A stretch of 64,000 nt of DNA from Burkholderia diffusa (GTDB taxonomy: Bacteria; Pseudomonadota; Gammaproteobacteria; Burkholderiales; Burkholderiaceae), in assembly GCF_001718315.1 (NCBI RefSeq), contig NZ_CP013363.1, positions 1,550,001-1,614,000 of the forward strand, read 5' to 3'. The notes below the pieces were generated by a model, which saw only the letters and a program-made list of their open reading frames with translations, did no database searches and was not told the DNA's origin. The translations under genes and the position numbers were made by a program. Positions 8,341 to 20,085 of the stretch are shown here, piece after piece (the first letter of the stretch is position 1; every line of letters starts with the position of its first letter).

Positions 8341-10008
8341 TCATGCGGCCTTGCGCGCGAGCGCTTCGGCCAGGTCCGTTCCCGCGTCTCCGATCGGACG
8401 GATCCCGAACTGATCGACCAGCACCGCGAGCACGCCCGGCGTGATGAACGCCGGCAGAGACGGCCCGAGACGGATATTGCGAATCCCGAGCGAGAGCAGC
8501 GTCAGCAGGACGGCAGCCGCCTTCTGCTCGAACCATGAGATCACGAGCGACAACGGCAGGTCGTTCACGCCGCATTCGAACGCATCGGCGAGCGCGGTCG
8601 CGATCCGGATCGCTGAATAGCTGTCGTTGCACTGCCCGATGTCGAGCAGGCGCGGAATGCCGCCGATGTCGCCGAACGCGTGCCGGTTGAACCGGTACTT
8701 GTTGCAGCCGAGCGTCATCACGACCGTATCGTCGGGCGCCTGTTCCGCGAACTCGGTGTAGTAGTTGCGGCCCGGCGCTGCACCGTCGCAGCCGCCGATC
8801 AGGAAGAAGTGACGGATCTGCCCTGCCTTCACCGCGTCGATCACCTTGTCCGCGACGCCCAGCACCGCATGCCGGCCAAACCCGACCGTGATCGTCTCCT
8901 CCGGCGCGGTGGCAACAAACCCGGGCAGTGCCTGCGCAGCCCGAATCAGCATCGAGAAATCGTGATGCTCGAGATGGCGCACGCCCGGCCAGCCGACCGG
9001 CCCGGTGGTGAAGATCCGCTGCCGGTATTGCGGCAACGGCTCGATGATGCAGTTGGACGTCATCAGGATCGGCCCGGGGAAATGCGCGAAGTCGCTCTGC
9101 TGGTCCTGCCACGCGCCGCCATAGTTGCCGGCCAGATGCGGGAATGCCTTCAGCGTCGGATACGCGTGAGCCGGCAGCATTTCGCCGTGCGTATAGACCT
9201 GGATGCCGGTGCCCGCCGTCTGTTCGAGCAGTGCGTGCAGATCGCCCAGATCGTGGCCCGATACGAGGATCGCCTTGCCGGCCACCGGCGACACGCGCAC
9301 GGCGCCCGGCTGTTGCGCACCGAAGCGGCCGGTGTTCGCGCTGTCGAGCAATTCCATCACCGTCAGGTTCAGCCGGCCGAGATCGAGCGCCTGCGCGAGC
9401 AACGCGTTGACGTCGTCGGGATCGCCGGCGAGAAACGCGAGTGCCGCCTCGATGCCCTCGTAAACATCGTCGCGTTCGTAGCCGAGCACCTTCGCATGAT
9501 GCGCATACGCGCACACGCCCTTCAGCCCGTACAGCACCAGCGCACGCAGCCCGACGATATCGGCGCCCACCGTGTCGAGGCCCGCCTCGATGCCGACGGT
9601 CTTCGCCTGCTTCAGCAAGCCGGCCAGATCGTCCGCCGGCTGCCATGCGGCAGGCCCCGTCAGCACCGGCACGGCCGTACCCGTGGCCCGTGCATGTGCT
9701 TCGCACGCAGCCTTCACGCGATCGCGCGTTTGCGCCGCTTCACGCAGCAGCGCGACGAAACGCGCCGAATGAAAGTTCACGTTGGTCAGCGTGGTGAACA
9801 TCGCGTACAGCACGAACCGGTCGGCATCGCGATCAGGCTCGCCCATCTTGCGCGCGATCGCGCCGTACTGTGCGATGCCCTTCACCGCATGAATCAGCAG
9901 GTCCTGCAGGTCGGCCGTCGTCTCGTCCTTGCCGCAGTTGCCCTTCGCCGATGCACAGCCGGGCCGTGCGCCGGTCCGGTCGGTCTGTTCGCATTGATAG
10001 CAAAACAC
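8341..10008 (-). CDS. hcp: Hybrid-cluster protein (hydroxylamine / NO reductase)
   Basis: A 555-residue hybrid-cluster protein. The N-terminal cysteines 3, 6, 18 and 25 bind the cubane cluster, and the C-terminal part carries the hybrid-cluster ligands ([24 protein letters not shown]). Family members reduce hydroxylamine and, under anaerobiosis, NO. The start is GTG at 10008, with AAGGAG six bases upstream. The reductase gene follows after 13 bases. Upstream, an FNR-like box and an NsrR-like palindrome match the control known for E. coli hcp-hcr. Confidence 0.95.
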   Translation of the reverse strand: MFCYQCEQTDRTGARPGCASAKGNCGKDETTADLQDLLIHAVKGIAQYGAIARKMGEPDRDADRFVLYAMFTTLTNVNFHSARFVALLREAAQTRDRVKAACEAHARATGTAVPVLTGPAAWQPADDLAGLLKQAKTVGIEAGLDTVGADIVGLRALVLYGLKGVCAYAHHAKVLGYERDDVYEGIEAALAFLAGDPDDVNALLAQALDLGRLNLTVMELLDSANTGRFGAQQPGAVRVSPVAGKAILVSGHDLGDLHALLEQTAGTGIQVYTHGEMLPAHAYPTLKAFPHLAGNYGGAWQDQQSDFAHFPGPILMTSNCIIEPLPQYRQRIFTTGPVGWPGVRHLEHHDFSMLIRAAQALPGFVATAPEETITVGFGRHAVLGVADKVIDAVKAGQIRHFFLIGGCDGAAPGRNYYTEFAEQAPDDTVVMTLGCNKYRFNRHAFGDIGGIPRLLDIGQCNDSYSAIRIATALADAFECGVNDLPLSLVISWFEQKAAAVLLTLLSLGIRNIRLGPSLPAFITPGVLAVLVDQFGIRPIGDAGTDLAEALARKAA

Positions 10009-10098
10009 GGTGTTCTCCTTTCTCGATCATGGGGGCGCGGGTCGGCGCGAACGGCGGCGGGAAGCATGTTGCTGGCCGCCGGGCGTCTCGCCCGCTTC

Positions 10099-10121
10099 AA
10101 GATGCGTCTTTTATGCATCTT
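10099..10121 (-). promoter_or_regulatory. NsrR-like operator of hcp
   Basis: An imperfect 11-1-11 inverted repeat whose outer arms are AAGATGC and GCATCTT (half-sites AAGATGCGTCT and, on the other strand, AAGATGCATAA). This is close to the AAGATGCATTT-type half-site known for NsrR, the NO-sensing repressor of hcp and hmp. It lies 91 bases before the GTG start and about where transcription should begin. Confidence 0.65.
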
Positions 10122-10153
10122 TTTTATGATGTTTCGGCACACCGTCGGCTACC

Positions 10154-10167
10154 GTGATGCAGATCAA
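10154..10167 (-). promoter_or_regulatory. FNR/ANR-like box upstream of hcp
   Basis: On the minus strand TTGAT-CTGC-ATCAC, matching nine of ten specified bases of the FNR consensus TTGAT-N4-ATCAA. Its centre is about 50 bases upstream of the NsrR-like palindrome centre. A start site near 10119 would place it at the class II activating position (-41.5) with the NsrR-like site over the start. Confidence 0.55.
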
Positions 10168-10200
10168 GAAATCGCGCGCCCGCGGTGGGACAACTTGTCG

Positions 10201-10428
10201 CTACGATTGCCCGCCCGCCGGCGCGTCGGCTGCCTTGTCGTTTTCGTCGTCCGCGCAGTCGAAGCCCCAGTCGCCGTATCGATACCAGTCGTCGCCGAGC
10301 AGTTCGCACGGGTGCTGGGTCCGGCTGGAGCCGTTGCCGCACCGCATCGCATGCGTGTGGCAGTAGTTGTCGCATCCCCAACAGATCCGCTCGGGATGTG
10401 CGGGATGCAGCGGAAATTTCCTGGCCAT
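10201..10428 (-). CDS. DUF3079 family protein
   Basis: A 75-residue protein with the DUF3079 hallmark N-terminus KFPLHPAHPERICWGCD, cysteines in CWGCDNYC and MRCGNG, then RTQHPCELLGDDWYRYGDWG. The Cys arrangement suggests metal binding. Start ATG at 10428 with GGGAGGA upstream. The family is common in Burkholderiales and has no known function. It is upstream of hcp on the same strand, but the hcp promoter elements lie between, so it is probably a separate transcript. Confidence 0.8.
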   Translation of the reverse strand: MARKFPLHPAHPERICWGCDNYCHTHAMRCGNGSSRTQHPCELLGDDWYRYGDWGFDCADDENDKAADAPAGGQS

Positions 10429-10572
10429 CGTTCGTCGTCCTCCCGGTATCGTTGCGTCCGCTACCGTTCGACTCTAAGTCCACCGCGAAACGATGCCGAT
10501 GCGACATTCGTTCGCACCGGACGCACCGCGCTACCCGCGACGATCGTTCGCGAGCGGCGAACACGATCGCCG

Positions 10573-10603
10573 AAAACAAAAAAGCCCGGACGATGTCCGG
10601 GCT
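10573..10603 (-). terminator. Rho-independent terminator of the catabolic operon
   Basis: A nine-pair perfect stem AGCCCGGAC / GTCCGGGCT with a three-base loop (10583-10603). On the minus strand it is followed by a T-rich tail (six Ts, G, four Ts). It sits 31 bases after the MFS transporter stop, closing the long leftward operon. Confidence 0.85.
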
Positions 10604-10633
10604 TTCCACGTCAGCCATTGTTGCCAGCCGCGC

Positions 10634-12034
10634 TTACGCCTCCAGGGCCTCGAGCACCTTCCCCTTCGTCTCGATCCCGACCAGATGAACCGTCACGGCG
10701 GCGATCAGCGGCACGACGCCGATCAGGTAGAACGCCGGCGCGAGGTTGCCGCCGATGATCGCGTGCGGCACGATCATCGGCGCCGCGAACGACGCGATCT
10801 TCAGCCACGCGCTGCCGAGCCCGCAGCCCGACGCACGGATGCTCGTCGGATACTGCTCCGGCGTATAGACGTACGCGGTGATGAAGCCCGATGCCATCAG
10901 CCCCAGCGACAGCGAGCAGAAGGTCGCGACGACATACACCGACGCCGCATGATAGAAGCCCGCGAGTGCCAGCGACAGCGCGCAAAGCACGAACGACCAC
11001 ACGATCACGGGCTTGCGGCCGAGCTTGTCGACCAGCAGCGCGGACGCGAGCGAACCGAGCACACCCATCACCGAGCCGATCACCGCGAGATTCAGAGCGA
11101 GCTGCAGCGGCGCGTGATAGAAGTTCTTGTAGATCGTCGGCAGCCATGTCGACAGACCGTACTGGATGAACCCGCAGGTCGCCCACAGCGTCGCCACCGC
11201 GAGCGTGCGTTTGCGATACGCGGCGCTGAACAGGTCGCTCATCCGGCGCTTCGGGTGCTGACGGACCATCTCGTCGTACGCGGCCACCTGCGTGACCGGC
11301 GGCAGTTCGCCGCGCACCGACGATTCGAACACGCCGACCGCGCGCCCCGCTTCCGCGAGGCGTCCGCGCGATGCGAGCCAGCGCGGCGACTCGGGCACGA
11401 GATGCGTGAGCACCAGCGCGAGGATCAGCGGCAGCCCGCCGACGAAGTACATGATCTCCCAGCCGAACCGCGGCACGAGCCATGCGCCCAGCGCCATCGA
11501 CACCAGCAAACCGATCGGAAACACGATTTCGTACAACAGCACGAAGCGGCCACGACCGTGCGCCCGCGTGATTTCGTTGATGTACGTGGCCGCGACCGGC
11601 AGTTCGCCGCCGAGACCGAGCCCCTGCAAGATCCGCAGCAGCACGAACACCTCGAACGTCGGCGCGAAGCCGCACGCGATGCTCGTGATGCCGATCACGG
11701 CAGAACTCCACGCGATCGCTTTCACACGACCATGCTTCTCCGCGAGCGCGGGAAACAGGAACGCGCCGATCAGCTGGCCGATCGCGCCGGACGCGATCAG
11801 CATGCCGATCTGCGTCGGCGACAACCCCCACTTGTGAATCAGCAGCGGCAGCGTCGCCGCGATCGTGATCACGTCGAAGCCGTCGAAGAACGTGGCGGTG
11901 CCGATCAGCACGCGCGCGCGGATCTGCATCGCGTTGGCCGGAAGCCGCTCGAGCCGCGCGATGATCGCGCCGGGCGTGGAGGCGGCAGCTTCCATCGTGG
12001 CTCTGCCGGCCACGACGTTGTCGAAAGTGCTCAT
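10634..12034 (-). CDS. MFS transporter, AAHS-type aromatic acid:H+ symporter
   Basis: A 466-residue permease with 12 predicted membrane segments. It has the AAHS signature DGFD in TM1 (FFDGFDVITIA), the loop motif with AEKHGRVK, and RILQGLGLGGELPVA in TM4-5. Members import benzoate-like acids (PcaK, BenK, MhpT), which suits the catabolic genes upstream. I chose the ATG at 12034 because CAGGAGA precedes it. It is the last gene of the operon, 28 bases after the ferredoxin reductase stop and just before a terminator. The exact substrate is unknown. Confidence 0.88.
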   Translation of the reverse strand: MSTFDNVVAGRATMEAAASTPGAIIARLERLPANAMQIRARVLIGTATFFDGFDVITIAATLPLLIHKWGLSPTQIGMLIASGAIGQLIGAFLFPALAEKHGRVKAIAWSSAVIGITSIACGFAPTFEVFVLLRILQGLGLGGELPVAATYINEITRAHGRGRFVLLYEIVFPIGLLVSMALGAWLVPRFGWEIMYFVGGLPLILALVLTHLVPESPRWLASRGRLAEAGRAVGVFESSVRGELPPVTQVAAYDEMVRQHPKRRMSDLFSAAYRKRTLAVATLWATCGFIQYGLSTWLPTIYKNFYHAPLQLALNLAVIGSVMGVLGSLASALLVDKLGRKPVIVWSFVLCALSLALAGFYHAASVYVVATFCSLSLGLMASGFITAYVYTPEQYPTSIRASGCGLGSAWLKIASFAAPMIVPHAIIGGNLAPAFYLIGVVPLIAAVTVHLVGIETKGKVLEALEA

Positions 12035-12062
12035 GCGGGGTGTCTCCTGGATCGTTCGCCGG

Positions 12063-13307
12063 TCAGGCAAGCGCTTTGGTCGTGTCCGCCAGGGCTTCCG
12101 TATCCACTGCCCGGCCCTGGTTCATCCACTTGCGCGCGAGCTTGAGCTCGCGTGCGTTGTTGATGGCGACGACACCTCTCACATGTCCATCGCCTACGAA
12201 AAACAGCGTCGCGCGGCGCGCGGCGAGATCGCCGCGCACGACGAGCTGCGCATCGGCCGGCAGATCGCCGAGGATCTGCAGGTTCACGTCGTACTGATCG
12301 GACCAGAACCACGGAATCTCCGCGTACGGCGCGCGCACGCCGAGCACGGCTTTCGCGGCCGCGATCGCCTGGTTCTGCGCGTTCGCCCACGATTCGAGCC
12401 GCACGCGCCGTTTCAGCCAGCCGTTGTGATGGTTCGCGACGTCGCCACACGCGAAGATCGCCGGGTCGCTGGTCGCGCCGAATTCGTCGACCACGATGCC
12501 GTCGTCGATCGCCAGGCCCGCGTCGCTCGCCAACGTCGCATTCAGCGCGAGGCCGATGCCGGCCACCGCGAAATCCGCGTCGATCGTCGTACCGTCGGCG
12601 AGCGTCGCGCGCACCTTCGACGTATCGTCCGGCTGTGCGTCGAGCGACGCGAGCGCCGCGCCAAGGCGCACGTCGACACCGTTCGCGCGATGCAGGTCGA
12701 GCAGGAAGTCCGACACGACCTGCGGCACCGAACGCCCGCACAGACGCGGCGCGCCTTCGACGACGACTGCGTCAACGCCGAGCTTGCGCGCGGTCGCTGC
12801 GACTTCAAGACCGATCCAGCCGCCGCCGATCACGATCACGCGCCGGCTCGCACGCAGCTTCTCGCCGAGCGCGGCCGCTTCGTCGAGCGTGCGCAGGTAG
12901 TGCAGGTTCGATGTCCTGACGATTGTGTCTGGCAAGCGGCGCGAAGTGCCGCCGGTCGCGATCACGAGACGGTCGTATTCGATCTCGCGGCCGCTTTCGG
13001 TCTTCACCACGCGGCGCGCGCGGTCGATCGACGACGCGCGTTCCGGCTGCCATGCCTCGACGTTCAGCGCGTCGAATTCGTCGGGACGCACGACGCGCAC
13101 CGTTTCGATGTCGGCGTCGCCGGCCAGCACGGCTTTCGACAGCGGCGGACGCTCGTACGGCAGATGCGGCTCGTCGGCAATCATCACGAGGCGGCCCGCG
13201 AACCCTTCCGCCCGCAGCGTCTTCAGCACCCAGCCGGCAGCCTGCCCGCCGCCGATCACGACAACGGTGCCCGGCGCGGCGGGCGCCTGCGTGTTCCCTT
13301 CGATCAT
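12063..13307 (-). CDS. Ferredoxin--NAD(P)+ reductase of the Rieske oxygenase
   Basis: A 414-residue FAD-dependent reductase of the BphA4/HcaD/AndAa type. It has two Rossmann motifs (VVIGGGQAAG near 16-25 and VIVIGGGWIGLE near 158) and the FAD-binding IFACGDVANH. It should deliver NADH electrons to the Rieske ferredoxin encoded 10 kb upstream in the same operon. The start ATG overlaps the stop of the extradiol dioxygenase gene (ATGA), so translation is probably coupled. This separation of reductase from ferredoxin and oxygenase within one operon is unusual but not unknown. Confidence 0.9.
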   Translation of the reverse strand: MIEGNTQAPAAPGTVVVIGGGQAAGWVLKTLRAEGFAGRLVMIADEPHLPYERPPLSKAVLAGDADIETVRVVRPDEFDALNVEAWQPERASSIDRARRVVKTESGREIEYDRLVIATGGTSRRLPDTIVRTSNLHYLRTLDEAAALGEKLRASRRVIVIGGGWIGLEVAATARKLGVDAVVVEGAPRLCGRSVPQVVSDFLLDLHRANGVDVRLGAALASLDAQPDDTSKVRATLADGTTIDADFAVAGIGLALNATLASDAGLAIDDGIVVDEFGATSDPAIFACGDVANHHNGWLKRRVRLESWANAQNQAIAAAKAVLGVRAPYAEIPWFWSDQYDVNLQILGDLPADAQLVVRGDLAARRATLFFVGDGHVRGVVAINNARELKLARKWMNQGRAVDTEALADTTKALA

Positions 13308-14266
13308 GATTTACGCTCCGTCATGAACTTGCCTTCCGGCGCCTTCGCGTTCTTCTGCCGGCGCGTGTTGCCGTCGAGGCCGCCGTCGACGGCCCATTCG
13401 GCGAACACGGTCGGGCCCGGTTCGAATTCGCGCGGCTGCCATTCGGGCGTCAGCACATCCTCGTCCGCGTAGTACTCGATCAACGCACCGGCCGGATTCT
13501 GGAAGTACCAGAAGTACGCGGAGGACACCGGATGACGCCCCGGGCCGAGTTGCGTTTCCCAGCCGCAGCGGTCGATGTGCATGCCGCCGCCGAACACTTC
13601 ATGGATGTCGCGCACGGTGAACGCGACGTGGTTCAGGCCGCGCTTTCCGTTCGGCAACGCGAGCAGGAACAGGTCGTGGTGTCCGCCATGCGGCGCGCAA
13701 CGCATGAACGCGCCACGGCCCGGATACCGATCCGACGTCTCGAAGCCGAGCAACTCGTGGTAGAACGCTTCTTGCGCATCGAGGCAGTTCGTGAAGAACA
13801 CCACGTGGCCCACTTCGACCGGCTCGGCGCGCGCATAGATCGGGCTCGGCTGGTCGATGCGCGCCGTGTGGCCCCACGCGTTCGACGGCGAGCCAGTGAT
13901 GTCGAGCGCGCGCTTGCGCGTCACCTCGATGCGGATCGCCATCCCGTTCGGGTCGATGCAGCCGACCGCATCGTCCTGCGCGTAATAGCCGGGCTGGCCG
14001 GCCAGTTTCGTGCGCAGCGCATCGACTTCCTGCCGCGTCGCGACGCCCCACGTGACTTCGCGCAGCGTCGGGCCAGCCTCGAACGCGGGCGGCAACGACG
14101 GATCGTCGGCCTTGACGATCAGCACGGTGCAGCCGTTCAGCGTTTCGAAGCACGCGCGCGTGTCGTCGTGCGCGACTTCCTTCAGCCCCCAGTCGGCGAA
14201 AAAGCGCCGGCACGTCGCGAGGTCGTCGACACCGTACGTGATCTGCTCGATACCCAAGATACTCAT
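13304..14266 (-). CDS. Type I extradiol (VOC) ring-cleavage dioxygenase
   Basis: A 320-residue two-domain vicinal-oxygen-chelate protein with the Fe(II) facial triad of BphC-type enzymes: His154 (EVGHVVFF), His213 (GLNHVAFT) and Glu264 (ALIEYYAD). The spacing is close to that of 2,3-dihydroxybiphenyl dioxygenase. It should open a catechol-like ring between a hydroxylated and an adjacent carbon. A ribosome site (AAGGGGAA) precedes the ATG at 14266. It follows the aldehyde dehydrogenase gene by 18 bases and overlaps the reductase gene by four. The substrate is unassigned. Confidence 0.9.
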   Translation of the reverse strand: MSILGIEQITYGVDDLATCRRFFADWGLKEVAHDDTRACFETLNGCTVLIVKADDPSLPPAFEAGPTLREVTWGVATRQEVDALRTKLAGQPGYYAQDDAVGCIDPNGMAIRIEVTRKRALDITGSPSNAWGHTARIDQPSPIYARAEPVEVGHVVFFTNCLDAQEAFYHELLGFETSDRYPGRGAFMRCAPHGGHHDLFLLALPNGKRGLNHVAFTVRDIHEVFGGGMHIDRCGWETQLGPGRHPVSSAYFWYFQNPAGALIEYYADEDVLTPEWQPREFEPGPTVFAEWAVDGGLDGNTRRQKNAKAPEGKFMTERKS

Positions 14267-14284
14267 TGCGTCATTCCCCTTCGC

Positions 14285-15775
14285 TCAGTTCGCCCACGGC
14301 AGCGGCGCGTCGTTCAAGCCCCAGTAGAGGCTCTTCTGCTGCATGTATTCGCGGATGCCGAGACGCCCCTTCTCGCGGCCCATCCCGCTCTCCTTCCAGC
14401 CCGAGAACGGCGTGGAGATCGAAAACAGCTTGTACGTGTTGATCCAGACGGTGCCCGTCTCGAGTGCGCGCGCGATGCGCCATGCGCGCTTGTAGTCGCG
14501 CGTCCAGATGCCGGCGGCAAGGCCGAACACGCTGTCGTTCGCCTGCGCGATCAGCGATGCTTCATCGTCGAACGGCATTGCGACCAGCACCGGCCCGAAG
14601 ATCTCTTCCTGGCAGATGCGCGCGCTGTTCAGCAAGCCTTCGAGAATCGTCGGCTGGTAGAAGAAGCCATCGTCGCGCCCGTCGCCCGACGGCCGCTCGC
14701 CGCCGCACAGCAGGCGGCCGCCTTCCTCCAGCCCGAGCGCGACGTAGCGCTCCACCGATTCGCGATGCTTCGCGGTGATCAGCGGACCCATCTGCGTGTC
14801 GGGCCGCGTCGGATCGCCCACGCGCAGCTTGCGCGCGCCCGCCACCAGACGCTGCATGAATTCGTCGTACACCGAGCGCTGCACGAACAGGCGCGAACCT
14901 GCGATGCACGCCTCGCCCGACGAACTGAAGATGCCGTACAGCACGCCGTTGACCGCATGGTCGAGATCGGCGTCGTCGAACACGATCGTCGGCGACTTTC
15001 CGCCGAGTTCCAGCGACACGGGCATCAGCTTTTCCGCCGCGATGCGCGCGATGCCGCGGCCCACTTCCGTGCCGCCGGTAAACGACACCTTCTTCACGAG
15101 CGGGTGGCGCACGAGCACGTCGCCGATCACCGAGCCCTTGCCCGGCAGCACGCTCAGCACACCCTTCGGCACACCGGCCTCCTCGCAGATGCGCGCCAGC
15201 GCGAGCGACACGAGCGGCGTGACTTCGGCCGGCTTGAGCACCACCGCGTTACCGCCGGCGAGCGCCGGCGCGAGCTTCTGCGCATCGGATGCGATCGGCG
15301 AATTCCATGGCGTGATGGCCGCGATCACGCCGATCGGCTCGTACACGCTCATCGTCAGGTAGTCGCCGCGCGACGGCGTCAGTTCTTCGTCGAGTGTTTC
15401 CAGGCACGCCGCGAAATAGCGGAACGTGTTGGCGGCGCTCGCCACCAGCACGCGCGTCTCGCCGATCGGCTTTCCGTTGTCGCGGCGCTGCAGGTTCGCG
15501 AGCGCTTCGTGACGCTGCATGATCAAATCGGCGATCCGGTACAGCACGAGCGCGCGCTGGTGCGGCTTCAGGCCGGCCCAGTCGGCGCGGCGCCATGCGG
15601 CGTCGGCGGCCACGACGGCTTCCGCGGCGTCTTCCGCGTTCGCCGTCGATACTTCCATGTTCAGCGACTGGTCGGCCGGATAGATGCTCGCGTAAGGCGC
15701 GCCACGGCCGCGCCGCCACTCGCCGCCGATCAGGATGTCGCCGTTGGGTACGAGGCTCGTATCGAATGGAGTCAT
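14285..15775 (-). CDS. Aldehyde dehydrogenase (NAD(P)+)
   Basis: A full-length 496-residue ALDH with all catalytic residues: Asn158 (PWNSP), Glu256 (ELGGKSP) and Cys290 (GEACIAGSR, family GQxC). It has the cofactor motif FTGGTEVG. In this operon it probably oxidises a semialdehyde formed after ring cleavage, similar in role to hydroxymuconic-semialdehyde dehydrogenases. It lies 89 bases downstream of the aspartate-dehydrogenase-like gene. Substrate specificity cannot be read from the sequence. Confidence 0.92.
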   Translation of the reverse strand: MTPFDTSLVPNGDILIGGEWRRGRGAPYASIYPADQSLNMEVSTANAEDAAEAVVAADAAWRRADWAGLKPHQRALVLYRIADLIMQRHEALANLQRRDNGKPIGETRVLVASAANTFRYFAACLETLDEELTPSRGDYLTMSVYEPIGVIAAITPWNSPIASDAQKLAPALAGGNAVVLKPAEVTPLVSLALARICEEAGVPKGVLSVLPGKGSVIGDVLVRHPLVKKVSFTGGTEVGRGIARIAAEKLMPVSLELGGKSPTIVFDDADLDHAVNGVLYGIFSSSGEACIAGSRLFVQRSVYDEFMQRLVAGARKLRVGDPTRPDTQMGPLITAKHRESVERYVALGLEEGGRLLCGGERPSGDGRDDGFFYQPTILEGLLNSARICQEEIFGPVLVAMPFDDEASLIAQANDSVFGLAAGIWTRDYKRAWRIARALETGTVWINTYKLFSISTPFSGWKESGMGREKGRLGIREYMQQKSLYWGLNDAPLPWAN

Positions 15776-15864
15776 GTCACAAGTCCCACAAATCTGTCTC
15801 TGCGCAGCCGCCCGCGCCGTGGCGCCGGCGGCCGTTCAATGGCCCGAAAGGCTGCGTCGCCCGC

Positions 15865-18347
<2,483 letters not shown>

Positions 18348-18355
<8 letters not shown>

Positions 18356-19145
18356 GGCGTGCAAAGCCTCCAGAAACGTCGATATGGCTGCCCGTCGTGT
18401 AGGACGACAGATGCGTTGCGAGATAAAAGAGCGCCCAGGCTGCCTCGTCAGGCTTGCCGAAGCGGTTCAGCGGAATGTTCTTCTTGCGGGCGAGCGCGCC
18501 CGTCCAGTCTTCCCAGCTTTCGCCGGCCTGCGCCTGCGCTTCGTAGCGGCGGCGCCACTGACCCGACTCGACGATGCCGATCAGGATCGAGTTCACACGG
18601 ATGCGCTGCGGCGCGAGTTCGGTCGCGAGCGACTTCACGAGGCTCAGCACGCCAGCGCGCGCCGACGACGTCGCGACCATGTGCGGCTCCGGCTGCAGCG
18701 CGAGCAGCGAGTTCACGCAGGTGATCGTCGGCGCCTGCGCGTCGCGCAGCAGCGGCAGGAACGCGCGCGTCGGGCGGATGATGCTGAAATACTTCAGTTC
18801 GAGCTCTTCGCGCCATGCGTCGTCGGTCGTGTCGGCAAAGGTCGACACGCGGCCCTGGCCCGCGTTGTTGACCAGCATGTCGGCGCGGCCGAAGCGGTCG
18901 GACACGGCCTGCGCGAACGCGGCCACATCGGCTTCGTCGAGCACGTTGCAGCGCACGGCGAGCAATTGCGCACCCGGGTATTGCTCGCCGAGCAGCGCTT
19001 GCGCGCGTGCGAGGCGTTCACCGTCGCGGCCGCAAATCGCGACCGACGCACCGGCCTGCAGGAATTTTTCGGCAGTCGCGAGGCCGATGCCGGACGAACC
19101 GCCCGTCACCACCGCCACCTGCCCGGTCAGATCGATGTTGATCAT
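18348..19145 (-). CDS. SDR-family protein lacking the catalytic Tyr and Lys
   Basis: A 265-residue short-chain dehydrogenase fold with the cofactor motif TGGSSGIG (14-21) and NNAG (LVNNAGQG). At the catalytic site, where classical SDRs read Y-S-A-S-K-A-G, this protein reads T-S-S-A-R-A-G. Tyr is thus Thr and Lys is Arg, so classical hydride-transfer catalysis is doubtful. The Ser of the triad region (CVNSLLALQ) is present. It may act on an unusual substrate, or bind rather than reduce. Ribosome site GAGGCG before the ATG at 19145; it overlaps the ThDP gene. Confidence 0.85.
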
Positions 19146-19224
19146 GTCGTCGCCTCTTGCAAGGCCGCCCCAAGAGGATTGACCGCCCCCTTGGAGGGCA
19201 GCGTGCGAAGCATGCGTGCGGGTC

Positions 19225-20085
19225 TCATTTCAATCCCAAAGCCTTCATAAACGTGTGCTCGTCATCCGAGCGGTAATTGAGCCGCCGCGACAGCTCCGCC
19301 GCCGCGCGCTGCACCTTGTCGATCAGGCCGTCGGCGATCAGCGCCGCGTCGATCTCCGGCCGAGGCACAGTCACCGTGATGCACGCGACGATCTTCTGCG
19401 TGTCGTTGCGCACCGGCGCCGTGACCACTGAAATGCCGCGTTCGAACGACGAATTGCTGACGCCGTAGCCGCGCAATGCGTCCTCGCGGATCACTTCGTA
19501 CAACGCATCGACCGTCTCCGGCGTCGCGCTCGTCATCCGGTTCAGCGTGCTTTCCGGATACAGCTCGCGCAATTCCTTCAGCGACAGGTCGCCCATCAGC
19601 ACGTGGCCGTGCGTCGTTGCATGCGCGGGCAGCCGCGTGCCGACGTTCACGCGAATCGAGCTGAACACCGGCGACTGGCTCTGCGCCTTCGCGACGAACA
19701 CAACGTCCCGGCCGTCGCGGATCACGATGTGCGTCGTGAAGCCGGTCGCGTCGCGCAGGCTCTCGATCACCGGCAGGCCGAGATCGGTCAGCTCGAGCGA
19801 GCTCAGGTATTCGAAGCCGAGCCGCAGCACGGCGATGCCGAGCTTGTAGTTGCGATCCTTGTCCGCGCGCTCGAGAAAGCCGAGCGATTCGAGCGTCTGC
19901 AGCAGACGGAACACCGTCGTGCGCGGAATGCCGAGCCGCTTGGACAACTCCGGCGCGCCCAGTACCGGCTCGCGCGGCGAGAATTCGGCGAGGATCCGCA
20001 AACCGCGTTCGAGGCCCGGCACCACGTAGTTGGCGTCGGACTTCGCGGCTTCCGCGTCCTGCTGCTGTTGCAACGGTTCGCTCAT
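19225..20085 (-). CDS. IclR-family regulator encoded inside the catabolic operon
   Basis: A 286-residue IclR protein. It has a short polar lead, an N-terminal winged HTH (APELSKRLGIPRTTVFRLLQ) and a C-terminal effector domain (GFTTHIVIRDGRDVVFVAKAQS, RLPAHATTHGHVLM, SVVTAPVRN). Such proteins bind a palindromic operator and respond to a pathway metabolite. It is co-transcribed with the enzymes; its ATG overlaps the hydrolase stop (ATGA). It is closely similar to the second IclR protein at 25721-26680, and the DNA-recognition helices are almost identical, so both may bind the TGTTCC-N6-GGAACA sites at 24121 and 24406. Confidence 0.92.
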   Translation of the reverse strand: MSEPLQQQQDAEAAKSDANYVVPGLERGLRILAEFSPREPVLGAPELSKRLGIPRTTVFRLLQTLESLGFLERADKDRNYKLGIAVLRLGFEYLSSLELTDLGLPVIESLRDATGFTTHIVIRDGRDVVFVAKAQSQSPVFSSIRVNVGTRLPAHATTHGHVLMGDLSLKELRELYPESTLNRMTSATPETVDALYEVIREDALRGYGVSNSSFERGISVVTAPVRNDTQKIVACITVTVPRPEIDAALIADGLIDKVQRAAAELSRRLNYRSDDEHTFMKALGLK

